Assembly (NCBI RefSeq): GCF_963422355.1
Contig: NC_085090.1
Location: 7,520,818 to 7,584,817 of the forward strand
Direction of reading: 5' to 3'
Length of the DNA: 64,000 bases
Source: Corticium candelabrum
Lineage: Eukaryota > Porifera > Homoscleromorpha > Homosclerophorida > Plakinidae
Each line of letters starts with the position of its first letter. The first letter of the stretch is position 1. A model generated the notes under the pieces. The model worked only from the letters and a program-made list of their open reading frames with translations. It searched no databases and was not told the DNA's origin. Of this stretch, positions 26,797-39,919 are shown one piece after another. Position numbers and translations under genes: made by a program.

Positions 26797-27971
26797 TTTT
26801 TTGCACAGCCGATGATCATCAAGCGTTGATTTGGGACATTCAGCAGATGCCTTGTCCCATTGAAGATCCAATACTGGCCTACACAGCGGAGAGAGAAATC
26901 AATCAGATTCAGTGGGCATCCACGCAGCCAGACTGGATTGCAATGTGTTACCATAAGAATCTAGAGATTTTACGCGTGTGGCAATTGTTCCTATTCTTAT
27001 TTGTTTTCTCTGTGTTTTTAATTGTATGTGAATCACACTTGCAGATAACGAGGAGGGATAGGGTCGTAGCTTGTTGTAGAACGCTGCATCCACTACCACA
27101 ACAACACACATAAGTGTGTGCATTCGTAGAGTGTGTAAAAAACAGCTCAGAATACGCACATACTTTGTATTGTGTGTTCGTTGATAAGTAAGTCAAATAA
27201 ATCAATGAAATGATATAGTTGATCTGTTGGTCGTCGGGTGTTCTGTATAAACCCCATCAACAGTTGGTAATGAGAGACAATGATACAAATATGTGGGCCT
27301 CCTGAAGTCGAATGTAGAGAGAGAGTTACTCTGAGAGTTTACTCAGCGTAGGCATGCAAACCATGTGGGTCAAGGTGGTCATGGCCTTCATAGCATGCTC
27401 ACTGCATTACTTCCGATTGCTTTATAATAGTGTTTGCATGGCTCCTAATCTCTTTACATCTATGTCAGGGGTTGCATTTTAGGTCTGCGACTCTTCCAGC
27501 CATTTTATTTTTGAATTTTTATTTTTTGTTAGCAATCTTTATTATGCAAGCAAATTTGCAAGCCAATTTTTATTATTTATTTGTAATGTCGATTGAGATT
27601 TTAATTTTGATTTTATTTTATTTACCATCACTGAGTTCTCATTGATCTTTGGGTACCCAGTAGACCTAATTGTTACACCAGTGGTGTCAGAGCTGGGGGA
27701 TGAGGGGCAGCATGCATGCTTTCCAACTCTGAGGACAACCTTTAATTTTGTAAGGAAACATTATGGCAGTCAAGCATGCAACCAAACCTCCATAGTCTAT
27801 CTACTTCAGGGTGCTCTCCAGCTGCGAGTTGCTCTGTCGCTGCTGTACACACTTGTGAGTTTTGATTTTAATGAAACATTGTGCTATCTATTATTGGTAG
27901 AGTAACCAGAAAACTTGCTACAGCTAGTGCAAATGTTGTGACTAAATTAAGTTTTGATTCAGTGTTGTTGC

Positions 27972-29556
27972 TTACTTGAGACACACAGAGCAAGTCAGCT
28001 CGTTACCATCTACGTAGGGAGGACAAGGAAGTGATCCACATGCTCCTTCAACAGGATAAAATAGATTGCCATTCTGGTCTGGAGAACTTCCAACTGTCGG
28101 TTCTGCGTTGTGGTCGACGCACACGTACATGTTTCTTCCTGAATGACCATGATATTCTGCCATGAGATATCCATAGTATGCCCTGCTCCATCCACTTGGA
28201 CAGACGTTTCTTGCTGGTAACATGAACTGAGTGTTCTTAGTGGCAGCATAACACACAGCACAAGGAACATCGTGGTTATGCAATCCTTTATTGATGAATG
28301 GTTGAATGCCATTACTAAGTTGATACTCAGATCCATAAATATAACTGGCTCCTTGATGGCCACTTCTAGAATATCCCCATATGGGATTGAGTGGAAGACA
28401 CTGAGTGTTGGCTCCACCTCCACCGTGAGAGTAATGCGACCCAGCAGCAACTCCAGAATAAAGAGTTTGTACTTCAGTTGCCGAACACTGTTTCCTTCCC
28501 CATTGAATGTAAGTAACACCACTTGTTCCAGGAGAAGCTGGAGCAGCTGTACAAACATTTGACTATTGTATAGTTTAAATGTGAATGGCTGTGTCTGTTT
28601 ACGTGTGCGTGCATGTGTGAGTGTGCGTGTGTTTGTCTTCATGACAGGCTGTCATGATGACACAAGTGGCATCACTGCTTGGTGCATATGGTCGTTTCTC
28701 AAGGTCGAAGTGCGTGTAATCACTCTACATATTATCATAACAGATATGTTGTTTATTGTTTACCTATTCCAGGTTCTCCTTTTGCCCCTTCGTCACCTGG
28801 GAGGCCTCGGGAACCCGCAAGGCCGCCTCTTCCCGGCATCCCAGGACTGCCTGGAGTGCCTTGTATTCCTGTAATATTTCAGTAACAAACCATGGTCACA
28901 TATTCCAAGATCAGTGCTTACCATCTCGACCTACACAATACATAGAAGAGGCAAATTGAGATGATTTTCGAAGACGCAACTTTGAAAATAATATATGACA
29001 TTTATGCATGCAAACCACTGGAAGAGTACTTTTGTCAGGATTAGTGCTACAAACATATGAAATAAATTAAGGACAAAAATGGTATTATCTGTAGCAGGCA
29101 ACGTTGTTGCAAAGCATACATACTGGCATTCAGGTGTGTGCATGCAGAAACGTTTAGCCAAGAATGGGGACTATTATATGTTTATGTTTTATACTTACCG
29201 TCTCTTCCAGGCAGTCCGGGTTGCCCTACAGTAAACGTCAATTATTATTATTTTTATAATTTAAATACTCAAATTTAGTGTCTTACCACGACTGCAAATA
29301 GGACTGCTTTGGGACGTCTTGCTCTAAAACCAAAAATATGTTTTGTAGGAGAGTTGGAGAAACTTGTAGAGATTATTATACACGACAACTAACTGACGCT
29401 CGTCTTACCTGACTTACTGACTGTCCATTGACCGTGACCGTAAAGATCAAATCCAGAAGTAAAGTACAAAATGCAGTAAACCTTTAAAACATTCGAAACA
29501 TATCAACCGTTCTTATTAGACAAAAAGACTGATTTCACTTACTTGAGAAAAGTCAT
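27972..29556 (-). CDS. Short-chain collagen C4-like protein, copy B
   Basis: Same seven-exon plan as copy A. Start ATGACTTTTCTCAA ends at the exon-1 donor (29556 downwards), and the signal peptide has a LLLDLIFTV core. Exon 3 gains one codon ([13 protein letters not shown]). The 27-nt exon, the 9-nt Gly-Arg-Asp exon and the 105-nt Gly-X-Y exon are kept, then the C4-like domain ends ELTCSVCLK. The first codons of the last exon differ (an Ala-Pro-Ala insertion before SPGTSG). No frame break or lost splice site is seen, so it is probably functional. The intergenic relation to the dead DCAF7 copy on its left mirrors that of gene A. Confidence 0.87.
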
Positions 29557-29944
29557 TCTTGTTGCTAACAAGTGTTCAGATCCAAAAGAGTCTGCAAGTC
29601 TCTTCTCTCCTCGGTCTCTGCAGTAAATTGTCTGCTACTCTTATTCGCGTATCCTTTATATGTAACACCACACACTGATGATGTAATCATGTTTTTTGCC
29701 TTTCCGGGTCATCTCTAAGACACGGATCTCCGTTTCCTAGGTCTGGTTACATCTCCTTTCTGTGCACTGTCTGTTTGTATGACTGTAAACAATGCACGGT
29801 AACGCTGATAAGGTAACAATTGATAACGTTACTAAATTATTCTGACTCCATATATGGTAGAGGTTTTGCAGACACACTTGCTAACTACTGGACATGGCTC
29901 ATCTTGCAGACACTCATAGTAATAAAGCTCTCATAAATTAATCA

Positions 29945-30560
29945 TGAACAACGTCTGTTCATCATTCGAAGGTTGACCTTGCAATCTTATTAGAAAATGT
30001 TACCAAGAGAACAGCAGCGGCATTGCAGGTGCAGAAGTTAACTGTTTGGCGTTTTGAAAAGGATGGCAGAATCCATGGAGGTGTCAACACACTGCAAAAA
30101 TTAGGTGCTCGATCTCTAGACACCACTTTAGTGTTCCAAGAGCAGTAAATTGTAATGCCTTGTGCAGACCAGAGAAGGAAGGAAGAAAGCCAAGAAGTGG
30201 TCCAGCCTAACAAAATATATTGACAACTTCTTGGAAGGGATTATCTGTCGCCCTATCTAGATATCCACAGATATTGCACAAGTGGAGAACTACTAACCAT
30301 GGATAAGTTGCTGCACGCTTGCCATTATATGAAAGAAGACGTCGACTATACACTTGGAAGACACGCTCTTTACACCACCGTCAGAAAGATGGACTTCAGA
30401 TACAAATGAGGAACAAAAAAGCTGCTCATAATTAAACGAACAACACAGGATATAATAGCAGCTCGTATCCAGTTTGTGAGTCCAAGAGACAAATTGTGAA
30501 CAGAAAAGGCCCATCATCTACCTAGATCGTTGAATGCTCACCATGCACACTGTGCAGTGA
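29945..30560 (+). pseudogene. Tc1/mariner-like transposase remnant, copy B flank
   Basis: Broken frames read NVTKRTAAALQVQKLTVWRF (N-terminal helix-turn-helix) and then YTLGRHALYTTVRKMDFRYK followed by GTKKLLIIKRTTQDIIAARI, a pattern seen in Tc1/mariner-like transposases before the catalytic core. Stops interrupt it repeatedly and no catalytic Asp region is seen. A copy lies in the flank of collagen copy C. Confidence 0.55.
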
Positions 30561-31250
30561 TCTCTAATTGATACATATGATGGAAAGGTGGTCTGCAAGC
30601 TCAGGGAAGCGAAGGAATCATTACACATCGAAAGGTTTCAGCTCAGATCAACATGTTAATTAATTAAGGCTCTTTATTGGTAAGCACGTACCACTAACTA
30701 GTTTTGTCCTGCATTTGGACAAGCGGTGTTGTCTCGCTCCACAAAGGCTATACGAATTAACATGTTGATCTAAGCTGAAACCTTTGCGATGTGTATTGAT
30801 CTTGGCTTCTACCTTGCTTGCAATTGTGTGTCGGCAACTAAACATGCATCAATCATTGCAAGGTTTCGTCTATTTGGGAATTGTTCTGCACGTTGACTGG
30901 GAACAAGGTTGAATTCTCAACGCTACTGATCTTCAGATCGAGGCACATTACTTAATTAAGGGCTGTGTAAACGCAGCCTCTCACAACAAAGTGTTCACTA
31001 GGGCGGGAATCGAAAGTTTTTTCAGAAGAACGAATATCGAACGTGACAACTTCTAGAGGGCGGTGGAGGAATTGCGTGGAGGGTGTCATCTATGGCGCGT
31101 GATGTGTGTCATAATTCCGTCGGCTGGGCTGCGCCAGAGCTGTATAGAGAGAGAGTTGCGACATGACGATTTGGTCACGTGATGTTACGGGCGCTATTTT
31201 GTGTCCAGTTGCGCACTGAACGGATCCGGGAAATCAAGAGATAGTCGCTT
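30561..31250. other. Unassigned stretch
   Basis: No coding signal is recognised. A short inverted pair (AACATGTTAATTAAT near 30650 and AATTAACATGTTGATCTAAG near 30756) brackets about 110 bp and may be a small palindromic repeat. Confidence 0.4.
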
Positions 31251-31261
31251 TGTGTAGTCGC

Positions 31262-31570
31262 TGCTTGCAGAAAGCCTTGCTGTTGCGCTTGGGGATGCAG
31301 CAATACAACTAAAAAATGGTACAAGCTGTGTTGCTTTCCAAAAGACCTTGCAAGAAGGAAGATCTCGGAGGCGAAAGTGAGGCGACGTTGTTGGGCGTCA
31401 TCTCTGACGAGCTTATTTCTCTACTAGGTAATGTAAAAGGCATAAAAACTTTTAGGGAGTGTTGTTTCTTTACTTGTTTTGCTTTTAGGCTCATTTTGAC
31501 GAGTCTCAATTCGAGAATTGCATGCAGAGCCGAGAGGAAGAGAAAGCTGAAAGGAAATACAGTAGGGTAA
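31262..31570 (+). pseudogene. Possible THAP-like zinc-finger exon pair, degenerate
   Basis: One frame reads CAWGCSNTTKKWYKLCCFPKD then LARRK (31285-31365), resembling the Cx2-4C...FPKD start of a THAP finger. After a possible intron, TTTTAG/GCTCATTTTGACGAG gives AHFDESQFENCMQSREEEKA, resembling the later HF...FE block of THAP. The conserved second Cys and AVPTLF-type end are not seen. THAP fingers bind DNA and occur in transposases and transcription factors. Weak call. Confidence 0.35.
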
Positions 31571-31599
31571 ACCTGTGTAACTTCGTGAGTAATTTGATA

Positions 31600-33270
31600 C
31601 ACGCCCGTTGCGCAGACACTGAGTAGTGTAGGCTTTAGCAGGTCGACTGCAAGTGTAAGTGTCAGTCGATCTCTTGTTTTACATTTCATTTAGCGTGTAA
31701 AAATATTGTTGTCTAAAATCAGCAAAATCTTAATTAATTGTAAGTCTCAGTGTAGAAGCCTAGAATCATATTTGGACTTTGAGATACTTTTTCAAGGCAA
31801 ATAAATACAATAGAATGTTCACTTTCAATCATGTACCTACCTTATTTTAATTTTTATAATTAGTTAATTAAACAGCTATAGTAAAGGGCGTAGTAAAGCA
31901 GAATTTGAAAACGCGATGATACAAGATAGACAGATCTATATAATTAATAATAATTAGTAAAAGTAGAGCATAATTATAATATTATCTTGAAGCTTCTGCA
32001 TGTGCCTGGTAGCCCCATAAACTAGCAATTGAATGCAAAATAATTTCCTTTGTATATACCATGGAATCTTTGCCCAATCGTTTGATCAATTTGACTACTT
32101 TATAACGCACTATATCGGGCAATATATAAATTGAACTAACATAACCTACATTTGCAGGCCAGGATCCAGATGGGGTTTAGGACGTTTAGAGGGTTGCAAC
32201 CCCTCTTTTCCAATAGGCGTGGTTCAACAATTTCATATAATTTCATTAGAAAAGAAAAAAATTAGTAATGCTATAAATAACTGCTACCAGGTCAACCCCC
32301 TCTTTCAAAAATTCCTGGATCCAGGCCTGTATTTGACTATCATTTTTAGCAAGAATTGCCCATGTCTATACATAGCATTTGCATGTGCAAAGTAGCCAAA
32401 ATTGTTCACAATAATTTCTTTTTTTATTTAAAATTTAATTAATTGCATATACGATTGCTACCACAGATGCTAATTAGTGTACGTAACCGCAGAATATTTC
32501 CTTTACATATACCATGAAATCCTTGAACAATCGTCTGATCAATTTGACTATCTAGAACGCATTACATTGGGCAAGATATTCACTAACCTAGCCTACATTT
32601 GACTATTATTTTCTGCACAAATTACTCTTGTTTAGCTATACAAAGCTTCTGCATGCGTCTGGTACGTAGCCCCATAAACTAAGAATTGAATGCAGAATAT
32701 TTCCTTTATATATACCATGAAATCTTTGCCCAATCGTCTAATCAATTTAATAACACATTTTATAACATATCACGTGACCTTTAGGTGCGCTCATTGGTCC
32801 ATTGCAGGTGTTATATCAGCAATACAACACTTAGGTCACAATCTAACACCCGAGGTCAACGCTATAACACCACTTCCCAGAATTAACGAACAATAATCAT
32901 TTATTCAATTAAGGCTGCACTAAACGGTTACGTTGATATGTTATAAATCAATTATAACTTCTAATTATTGAGGTGCTTGGCTTCGGGTCCTTGATATAAC
33001 ACGTCAACATCCTTACAACCCATGTTCTAGCTATTAATTATTTGTAACGCACTCTAGCTGGCGAAATAGAAAAATTCCACTAGCATAGCCTACATTTGAC
33101 TGTCATTTTTAGCAAGAATTGCCCATGTCTATACATAGCATCTGCATGCGTCAGGTAGCCATATAAACTAGCAATTGAATGCAGAATATTTCCTTTATAA
33201 ATACCATGAAATCCTTGCACAATCGTCTGATCAATTTGACTACTTTATAATGCACTATATCAGGTGATTT
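31600..33270. repeat. Diverged dispersed/tandem repeat block, non-coding
   Basis: At least four diverged copies of a unit that contains GCTTCTGCATG, CCATAAACTAGCAATTGAATG, TTTCCTTTATATATACCATG and CAATCGTCTGATCAATTTGAC begin near 31988, 32450, 32645 and 33135. AT-rich, with no gene recognised. Confidence 0.65.
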
Positions 33271-34030
33271 GTGCGTGTCCGGATGGGGCATCTATCTAGG
33301 TGCTGTAGAACCGTATTAATAATTTTTAGCTAATTGAATAATTAATAATGTAATTACAGTCTCCATAGATCGCCAAAAAATATATTGTGGCTAACAGTTG
33401 TTTTTATAGGTCTATGGTGTTTGCACAGTTACAGCAAGAAATGTTATTATTCATGTAATTAATACGCATATTTTCTTATCATCTGATCAATATCATAAAT
33501 ATGCATGGTTGGTGGAAATTATGAGCAGTCGAGAATTGAATTTGGTGTTCACGTTTTTGTAAAAGAGGATGTTGCAGTTGTGACTGGCTGAATTAAGCAC
33601 TTTTTCTGTATTGGACGGCACTGCATTTAATGATGAGGGTTATGCTAACGACTCGTCAGCTGATCTACATCTACTAAACATATAGATCCATCAAAGTGCA
33701 CAGCTACACAGAAAGCAAAGACAAGATTTGATTAGGGTGGCTTACTATCATAGAAAGTAGAAAGTTGAAATTGAATTGGATAGTCAGTTTATATTTGCAA
33801 CCTCTGAATGGGAAGTCTATGGGTAATGGGAGTATGCATGTGTGATTAGACGCAACTATATGTGCTTTTTTGAATATACCTGTTAATTAGGCTGCAGCCC
33901 ACTATTAATTAAACGTAAAGAAAGATAATTCGCACGCTGTTCAGTCAGTTGGAGGCAACTGCATTAGATTTTGCTTGTTTTTTGAAGGTTCAATATTGCA
34001 GTGATTCTCAACGGCTTTTTTACTTAATTA
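33271..34030. other. Unassigned AT-rich stretch
   Basis: No coding, RNA or repeat signal recognised. Confidence 0.4.
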
Positions 34031-34800
34031 ATCACAGGAATTCTTATTCAAATTGTATTTCTGCTGATGATCTGAGTTGTAAACACAAATATTAAGTTTG
34101 AAACGAATTGAATGTTATCTTCATGTAATACCAGAACTCCGATTATTTGAAATCGGCCATTAAGTATAAACATATCTGATCACTACTTCTGCAAATGTGC
34201 AGTTTTTGAAGTAAAATGGCGCATACAAACTTGTACTGATGGTGGTAATATTTTGAATAGCTGATAGTTGATATTAATATCTCCATCTATATATAATAGT
34301 TATTTGGATGTCACTTTGGCTGCAAAGTGCTAATGAATTACCATGTCTTCAAGTGGCTGGTAGAGATAACTTTAATCATGATAGTTCTAATTCAAATTGT
34401 TTTCTATTGATGACAAGAGTTGTTCAACACAAATATTAATATGAAGGAGTGAATGTTATCTTCATGTAATACCAGAGCAGAGCTCCCGATTATTTGAAAT
34501 CGGCTCATATAGTATGAACACATCTGATCACTACTTCTGCAAGTGTGCAGTTTTTGAAGTAAAAGTGCACATACAAAGTTGTACATACTGGTCGTGGTAA
34601 TATTTTGAAATAGTTTGAATAGATGATATTGATATCTCCATCTATAATAGTTAGTTGGATGTCCATCACTTTAGCTGCAAAGTGCTAATGAATTACAAGG
34701 TCTTCGTGGCTTATAATCAAAATAGTACTAATTCTAATTGTATTTCTGTTGATGATATGAGTTGTTCAAGACAAATTTTGATAATCATCGAATTGAATGT
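34031..34800. repeat. Tandem repeat, ~350 bp unit, about two copies
   Basis: Units start near 34031 and 34385, with a partial third near 34735. Each contains GAATGTTATCTTCATGTAATACCAGA, GATTATTTGAAATCGGC and CTGATCACTACTTCTGCAA (shared blocks). No coding potential. Confidence 0.75.
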
Positions 34801-35090
34801 TATATCTTCTTCTATATAGTCTCTTCTCCACGCCACATAGTACGCTAATTACCCGAGGCCCGGATTTCCGGGCTCGAGTATAGTACGTAGTCGTTCGATG
34901 ACCGGACAACCGGCCGACCGACCGACCGTATATATAGTTGGTTAGCACAGATTCAAATGACGCTATTCCGACCAATAGACGAGAAGTGGTGTCATGACCG
35001 ACCAATAGACGAACGTGATGTCATCATGAGGCTCCACCTCTCTTTGGTAGCCGCTACCGAGAATTCGGCCATCCACATCCACATACTATA
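34801..35090. other. Unassigned stretch with small palindromes
   Basis: Contains a GCCCGGA...TCCGGGC hairpin near 34858 and two copies of GACCAATAGACGA (34969 and 34999). No gene seen. Confidence 0.4.
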
Positions 35091-35094
35091 GTTG

Positions 35095-35850
35095 TATGGT
35101 AACACGTCCCAACGGCCGGATCCGAGTTTCTGACAGTAGACCGAAACGCCATGGCCAAGTTAAACAATACCTAGTTGTTGAAACCTTGTCATGGAAACAA
35201 ACATGCAAACTTCCTAGCAATTTAGATTTATTAATAGATAGCCTGCAGGGTAGGTATTTACACGTGTAGTCGTCGTTTCGTAATCGTGATCAAGACAATT
35301 GAAATGTACAGTGTAAGTATGCACTCAGTTCCGTTCTAGCGACAGTGGTATATTGTTGACATATAAATTGATATCGGCAGACATTGACTACCTACAGTGT
35401 CATACCGTAATTATTCTAATTGAAGCGCCACGTGGAGTTGCAATTATTTATTAGGCTCTAATTAGCGCACCTTTGGAAACAAAATTATTTTTAGAGGCGA
35501 TTAATTAAATTAATTAAATTAATTAAATTAACTAGTTTACGGTATCCGTAGGCTCCTCGCGTTCGTGAGTAACACGTCCGACGGAGTTTTCAGACCGTCT
35601 ACTGAAACGCCGGACAATACCCTAGCTGTCATGGAAGATAACATGCAAACTACCTAGTAGTTTATTTAGGTTACGTATAAAGGCCTGGTATAGGTAGTCG
35701 TTTTGCGATCGTGATCAAGACAATTGAAATGTACAGTCTAGGTATGCACTCAGTTCCGTTGTAACGACAGTGGTATGGTATTTACTGACATAGAAATTGA
35801 TATCAGCAAACATTGACTATCAACAGTGTTAGATGCAGCACAGTGTAGTA
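35095..35850. repeat. Tandem duplication, ~460 bp unit, two diverged copies
   Basis: Segments 35098-35400 and 35565-35830 align through AACACGTCC, CTGAAACGCC, GTGATCAAGACAATTGAAATG and GCACTCAGTTCCGTT. Between them lies a (TTAAT)n run at 35498-35530. Confidence 0.75.
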
Positions 35851-36123
35851 AAGGATTGATTGTAGTATGGGACGTGTGAATAGATGACTGTAGGTGGCAT
35901 TCAACTCCTGAAGGTGTTTCTTGGTTGTCAAGTACACACAATCCCTAGCTACAATACAAAAGGATGGAGCGACGAAAGTTCATGAAGCATTTTCTTCGCC
36001 GTTTGGTCACTTGCACGAATCGTTCCTAGACTCATCTGTAGTCGGACACGGAAACGATTTTTTTAATTATAAGGTAGGTCCTATCATGAAACGTGGTCGT
36101 GGGGAGGAGAAATTTGAGATTTG

Positions 36124-36250
<127 letters not shown>

Positions 36251-36252
36251 AA

Positions 36253-36332
36253 AAGCTCGATGGAGAGCCATATAGGACCACGCCCATTTCTATTGTACGC
36301 CCCGGATTAGGAGCCTCGCTACGCTCGGCAAT
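36253..36332 (+). repeat. Short interspersed repeat, inverted copy at 49068-49140
   Basis: Contains GCTCGATGGAGAGCCATATAG, a CACGCCCATTTCT block and GAGCCTCGCTACGCTCGGC (shared blocks). The reverse complement appears at 49068-49140, beside a TA run, so this is a repeat family, possibly a MITE end. Confidence 0.65.
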
Positions 36333-36344
36333 AAGAACTTAGCT

Positions 36345-36610
36345 AATTAGAGATCTTACGCGTGTAGCAATCGTTCCTATTCTCGCTCGTTTTCTCCACG
36401 TTTCTAATTGTATGTGAATCACACTTGCAGATAACGAGAAGGTCTAGGGTCGTAGCTTGTTGTAGAACGTTGCATCCATCACAACAACAACACACGTAAG
36501 TGTGTGCATTCGTAGAGCTAGTGTGTAGAAACAGCTCAGAATGCGTGCATACTTTGTATTGTGTGTGCGTTGATAAGTAAGTCAAATAAATCAATGAAAT
36601 GATGTAGTTG
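36345..36610 (+). pseudogene. DCAF7: DCAF7 copy C: last codons and 3'UTR only
   Basis: GAGATCTTACGCGTGTAG encodes the final Glu-Ile-Leu-Arg-Val-stop of DCAF7. The 3'UTR follows, including AATAAA near 36587. Everything upstream is missing, and similarity starts just right of the short interspersed repeat at 36253-36332. It marks the left edge of segmental copy C. Confidence 0.85.
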
Positions 36611-36779
36611 ATCTTCTGGTCGTCATGCAGGTGTTCATGTATGAGTCCTCGTCAACAGTTGATAATGAGAGAGATCGAATGATGTAATTAGGTGGGGCCC
36701 TGAAGTCAGGAGCTATAGAGAGATCAGTTACTTGTTTCATTGCATTATTTCCAAATGTTATAAGGAATAGGCGTTGGCT

Positions 36780-37420
36780 CTCAATTTTGAAGACTTTCTA
36801 TGTCTATGTCAGAGGTTACATGAATGGTCCTATAGGTCTGTGACACTTCCATCCATTTTCATTTTTAATTAAATTTTTAAATTGATTTTTTTAATTTTTG
36901 GCATTGTTAAAGTTTGTTAATAATCTTTAACTATCTTGCAGGCAAAGTTTGAATGTGCAATCAAATTTTTATTTTGTAATTTCAATTTTGCTTTCTATTT
37001 TTAATTTTAATTTTTCCATTTTTAATTTTTGATTATGATTTCTTTTATTTGCTCGCTGAGTTCTTGTTTGTTCTTTGGGTACCCAGTAGACCTAATATTA
37101 CATACACCATGCAGTGCTGGCAGAGATAGGGGATGAGGGCTGGGTATCTGCCTTCCAAGTGGTAACTCTGAGCACAACCTTTATGTTTGTAAACATTATG
37201 GCAGTCAAGCACCAAAACTTTCAAGTTCATGTACTTCAGGGCCCTTCAACTTGCAGTTGCATGTTCTGCCACTATACTGTACACACTTGTGAGTTTTGAC
37301 TTTTAATTAGAGAATTTTGTGCGAGCTACATAGTCAGACAGTCTGGTTTTAGGTTGAATGGCTTAATTATCGTAAGCAAGGGTAGTAGGAAGCTGTGAAT
37401 TGAGGTATTATAGAAGTACT
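36780..37420. repeat. Older diverged duplicate of the DCAF7-collagen intergenic segment
   Basis: Blocks such as GGGTACCCAGTAGACCTAAT, CTCTGAGCACAACCTTTA and CTGTACACACTTGTGAGTTTTG occur here and again, less diverged, at 37430-37830. Copy C therefore carries this spacer twice. Confidence 0.7.
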
Positions 37421-37927
37421 TAATATTTAGGTCTGCGACTCTTCCGGCCATTTTTATTTTTTAATTTTAATTTTTTGTTAGCGATCTTTATTATGCAGAA
37501 AAAATTTGAATTTGCAAGCCAATTTTTATTATTTATTTGTAATGTTGATTGAGATTTTAATTTTGATTTTATTTTATTTACCATCACTGAGTTCTCATTG
37601 ATCTTTGGGTACCCAGTAGACCTAATTGTTACACCAGTGGTGGCAGAGCTGGGGGATGAGGGGCAGCATGCATGCCTTCTAACTCTGAGCACAACCTTTA
37701 ATTTTGTAAGCAAACATTATGGCAGTCAAGCATACAACCAAGCCTCCATAGTCTATCTACGTCAGGGTGCTCTCCAGCTGCGAGTTGCTCTGCCGCTGCT
37801 GTACACACTTGTGAGTTTTGATTTTAATTAAACATTGTGCTATCTATTATTGGTGGAGTAACTAAAAGACTTGCTACAGCTAGTGCAAACGTTGTGACTA
37901 AATTGAGTTTTGATTCAGTGTTGTTGC

Positions 37928-39531
37928 TTACTTGAGACACACAGAGCAGGTCAGCTCGTTACCACTTACGTAGGGAGGACAAGGAAGTGATCCACATTCT
38001 CCTTCAACAGGATAAAATAGATTGCCATTATGGTTTGGAGAACTTCCAACTGTCGGTTCTGCGTTGTGGTCGACGCACACGTACATGTTTCTTCCTGAAT
38101 GACTGTAGCGTTCTGCCATGAGATATCCATAGTATGCCCTGCTCCATCCACTGGGACAGATGTTTCTTGCTGGTAACATGAACTGAGTGTTCTTAGTGGC
38201 AGCATAACACACAGCACAAGGAACGTCGTGGTCATGCAATCCTTTATTGATGAATGGTTGAATGCCTTGATCGAGTTGATACTCAGATCCATAAATATAA
38301 CTGGCTCCTTGACGACCACTTCTAGAATATCCCCATATGGGATTGAGTGGAAGACACTGAGTGTTGGCTCCACCTCCACCGTGAGTGTAATGCGACCCAG
38401 CAGCAACTCCAGAGTAAAGGGTTTGTACTCCAGTTGCTGAACACTGTTTCCTTCCCCATTGAATGTAAGTAACACCACTTGTTCCAGGAGAAGCTGGAAC
38501 AGCTGTACAAACATTTGACTATTGTATAGTTTAAATGTGAATGGCTGTGTCTTTTACGTGTGTGCATGATCGACGTGTGAGTGTGCGTGTGTTTGTCTTA
38601 ATTCATGACAGGCTGTCATGATGACACAAGTGGCATCACTGCTTGGTGCATATGGTCATTTCTCAAGGTCGAAGTGCATATAACCAGTCTATACATATTA
38701 TCATAACAGACGTTGTTTATTGTTTACCTATTCCAGGTTCTCCTTTTGCCCCTTTGTCACCTGGGAGGCCTCGGGAACCCGCAAGGCCGCCTCTTCCCGG
38801 CATCCCAAGACTGCCTGGAGTGCCTTGTATTCCTGTAATATTTCAGTAACAAACCGTGCTCACATACTCCAAGTTCAGTTGCATGCTTACCATCTCGACC
38901 TACACAAAGAAGACCTAAATTCAGATGATTGAATAATTTGAAATTTTACGTATGACGTTTATGCATGTAAATTAGACCACTAGAAGAGAATGTTATGTCA
39001 GGATTAGTGCCACAAACTTATGCATATGCAATAAATTAGGTACAAAAAATGGTATTAATCTTCAGCAGGCAACATTTTTGCAGTTAAAGCAGGCAGAACA
39101 ACAATTGGCAGCTGTAGGCAAGTGACATGCGCGCATGCAGAAAGGTTTTACCAAAGATGGGACATTATATTTCGATTTTTGCTTACCGTCTCTTCCAGGC
39201 AGTCCGGGTGGACCTACAGTAAACGTCAATTATTATTATTTTATAATTTAAATACTCAAATTTAGTCTCTTACCACGACTGCAAGTGGAACTGCTTTGGG
39301 TCTTGCTCTAAAACAAGAAATAAGTTTGTAGGAGAGTTGGAGAAACTTGTAGAGATTGATATACACGACAACCGACTGACTGCTCTGACTTACTGTCTGT
39401 CCATTGACCGTGACCGTAAAGATCAAATCCAGAAATAAAGTACAAAATGCAATAAACCTTTAAAACATTCTAAACATATCAACCGTTCTCATTAGACAAA
39501 CGACTGATTTCGCTTACTTGAGGAAATTCAT
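37928..39531 (-). CDS. Short-chain collagen C4-like protein, copy C
   Basis: Same gene plan as copies A and B, with start ATGAATTTCCTCAA at 39531 downwards. The usual exon-2 donor is removed by an ~8 bp deletion, but an upstream GTAAGT (complement of 39388-39393) is available. It keeps phase 0 and yields VNGQT joined to SKTQSSSTCSRG. The 27-nt, 9-nt and Gly-X-Y exons are present, and the C-terminal domain is open to ELTCSVCLK. Probably functional with a slightly shorter linker. Collagen-like secreted protein of the extracellular matrix by family. Confidence 0.83.
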
Positions 39532-39919
39532 TCTTGTTGCTAACAAGTGTTCAGATCCAAAAAGAGTCTGCAAGTCTCTTCTAGCTCCTCGATCTCTGCA
39601 GTAAATTGTCTGCTACTCTCATTCACGTATCCTTTATATCTAGCAGCACACACCGATGATGTAATCATTTTCTGACTTTCCGTGTAATCTCTAAGACACG
39701 GATCCGTGTTTCTTATGTCTGGTTACATCATTTTTCTGTGCAGTCTGTTTGTATGACTGTAAACAATGCACGGTAACGTTGATAAAGCAACAATTCTGAC
39801 TCCATATATGGTAGAGTTTTTGCAGACAGGTTCGTCAATACTTGCTAAATACCGGACATGGCTCATCTTTCAGACACTAACGTTAATTCTCATAAATTGA
39901 TCATAAACAGCGTCTGTTC

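Larger units (their letters stand above)
22650..26982 (+). pseudogene. DCAF7: DCAF7 copy B, 5'-truncated pseudogene
   Basis: Similarity to DCAF7 starts in intron 2 (matching 3727 of the intact gene), so exons 1-2 are absent. Exon 3 is present (about 22970-23059) but its acceptor TGTAG has become TGTAC. Exon 4 is missing, and a tRNA-derived SINE sits between TG tracts in its place. Exon 5 (23697-23769) has a one-base deletion (CACGTAAGTCTC instead of CATGTAAAGTCTC). Exons 6 (24037-24128), 7 (24272-24389), 8 and 9 are recognisable. The stop TAG after LEILRV is TGG. Intron 7 is interrupted by a LINE. These changes rule out a working product, although transcription cannot be excluded. Confidence 0.93.
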
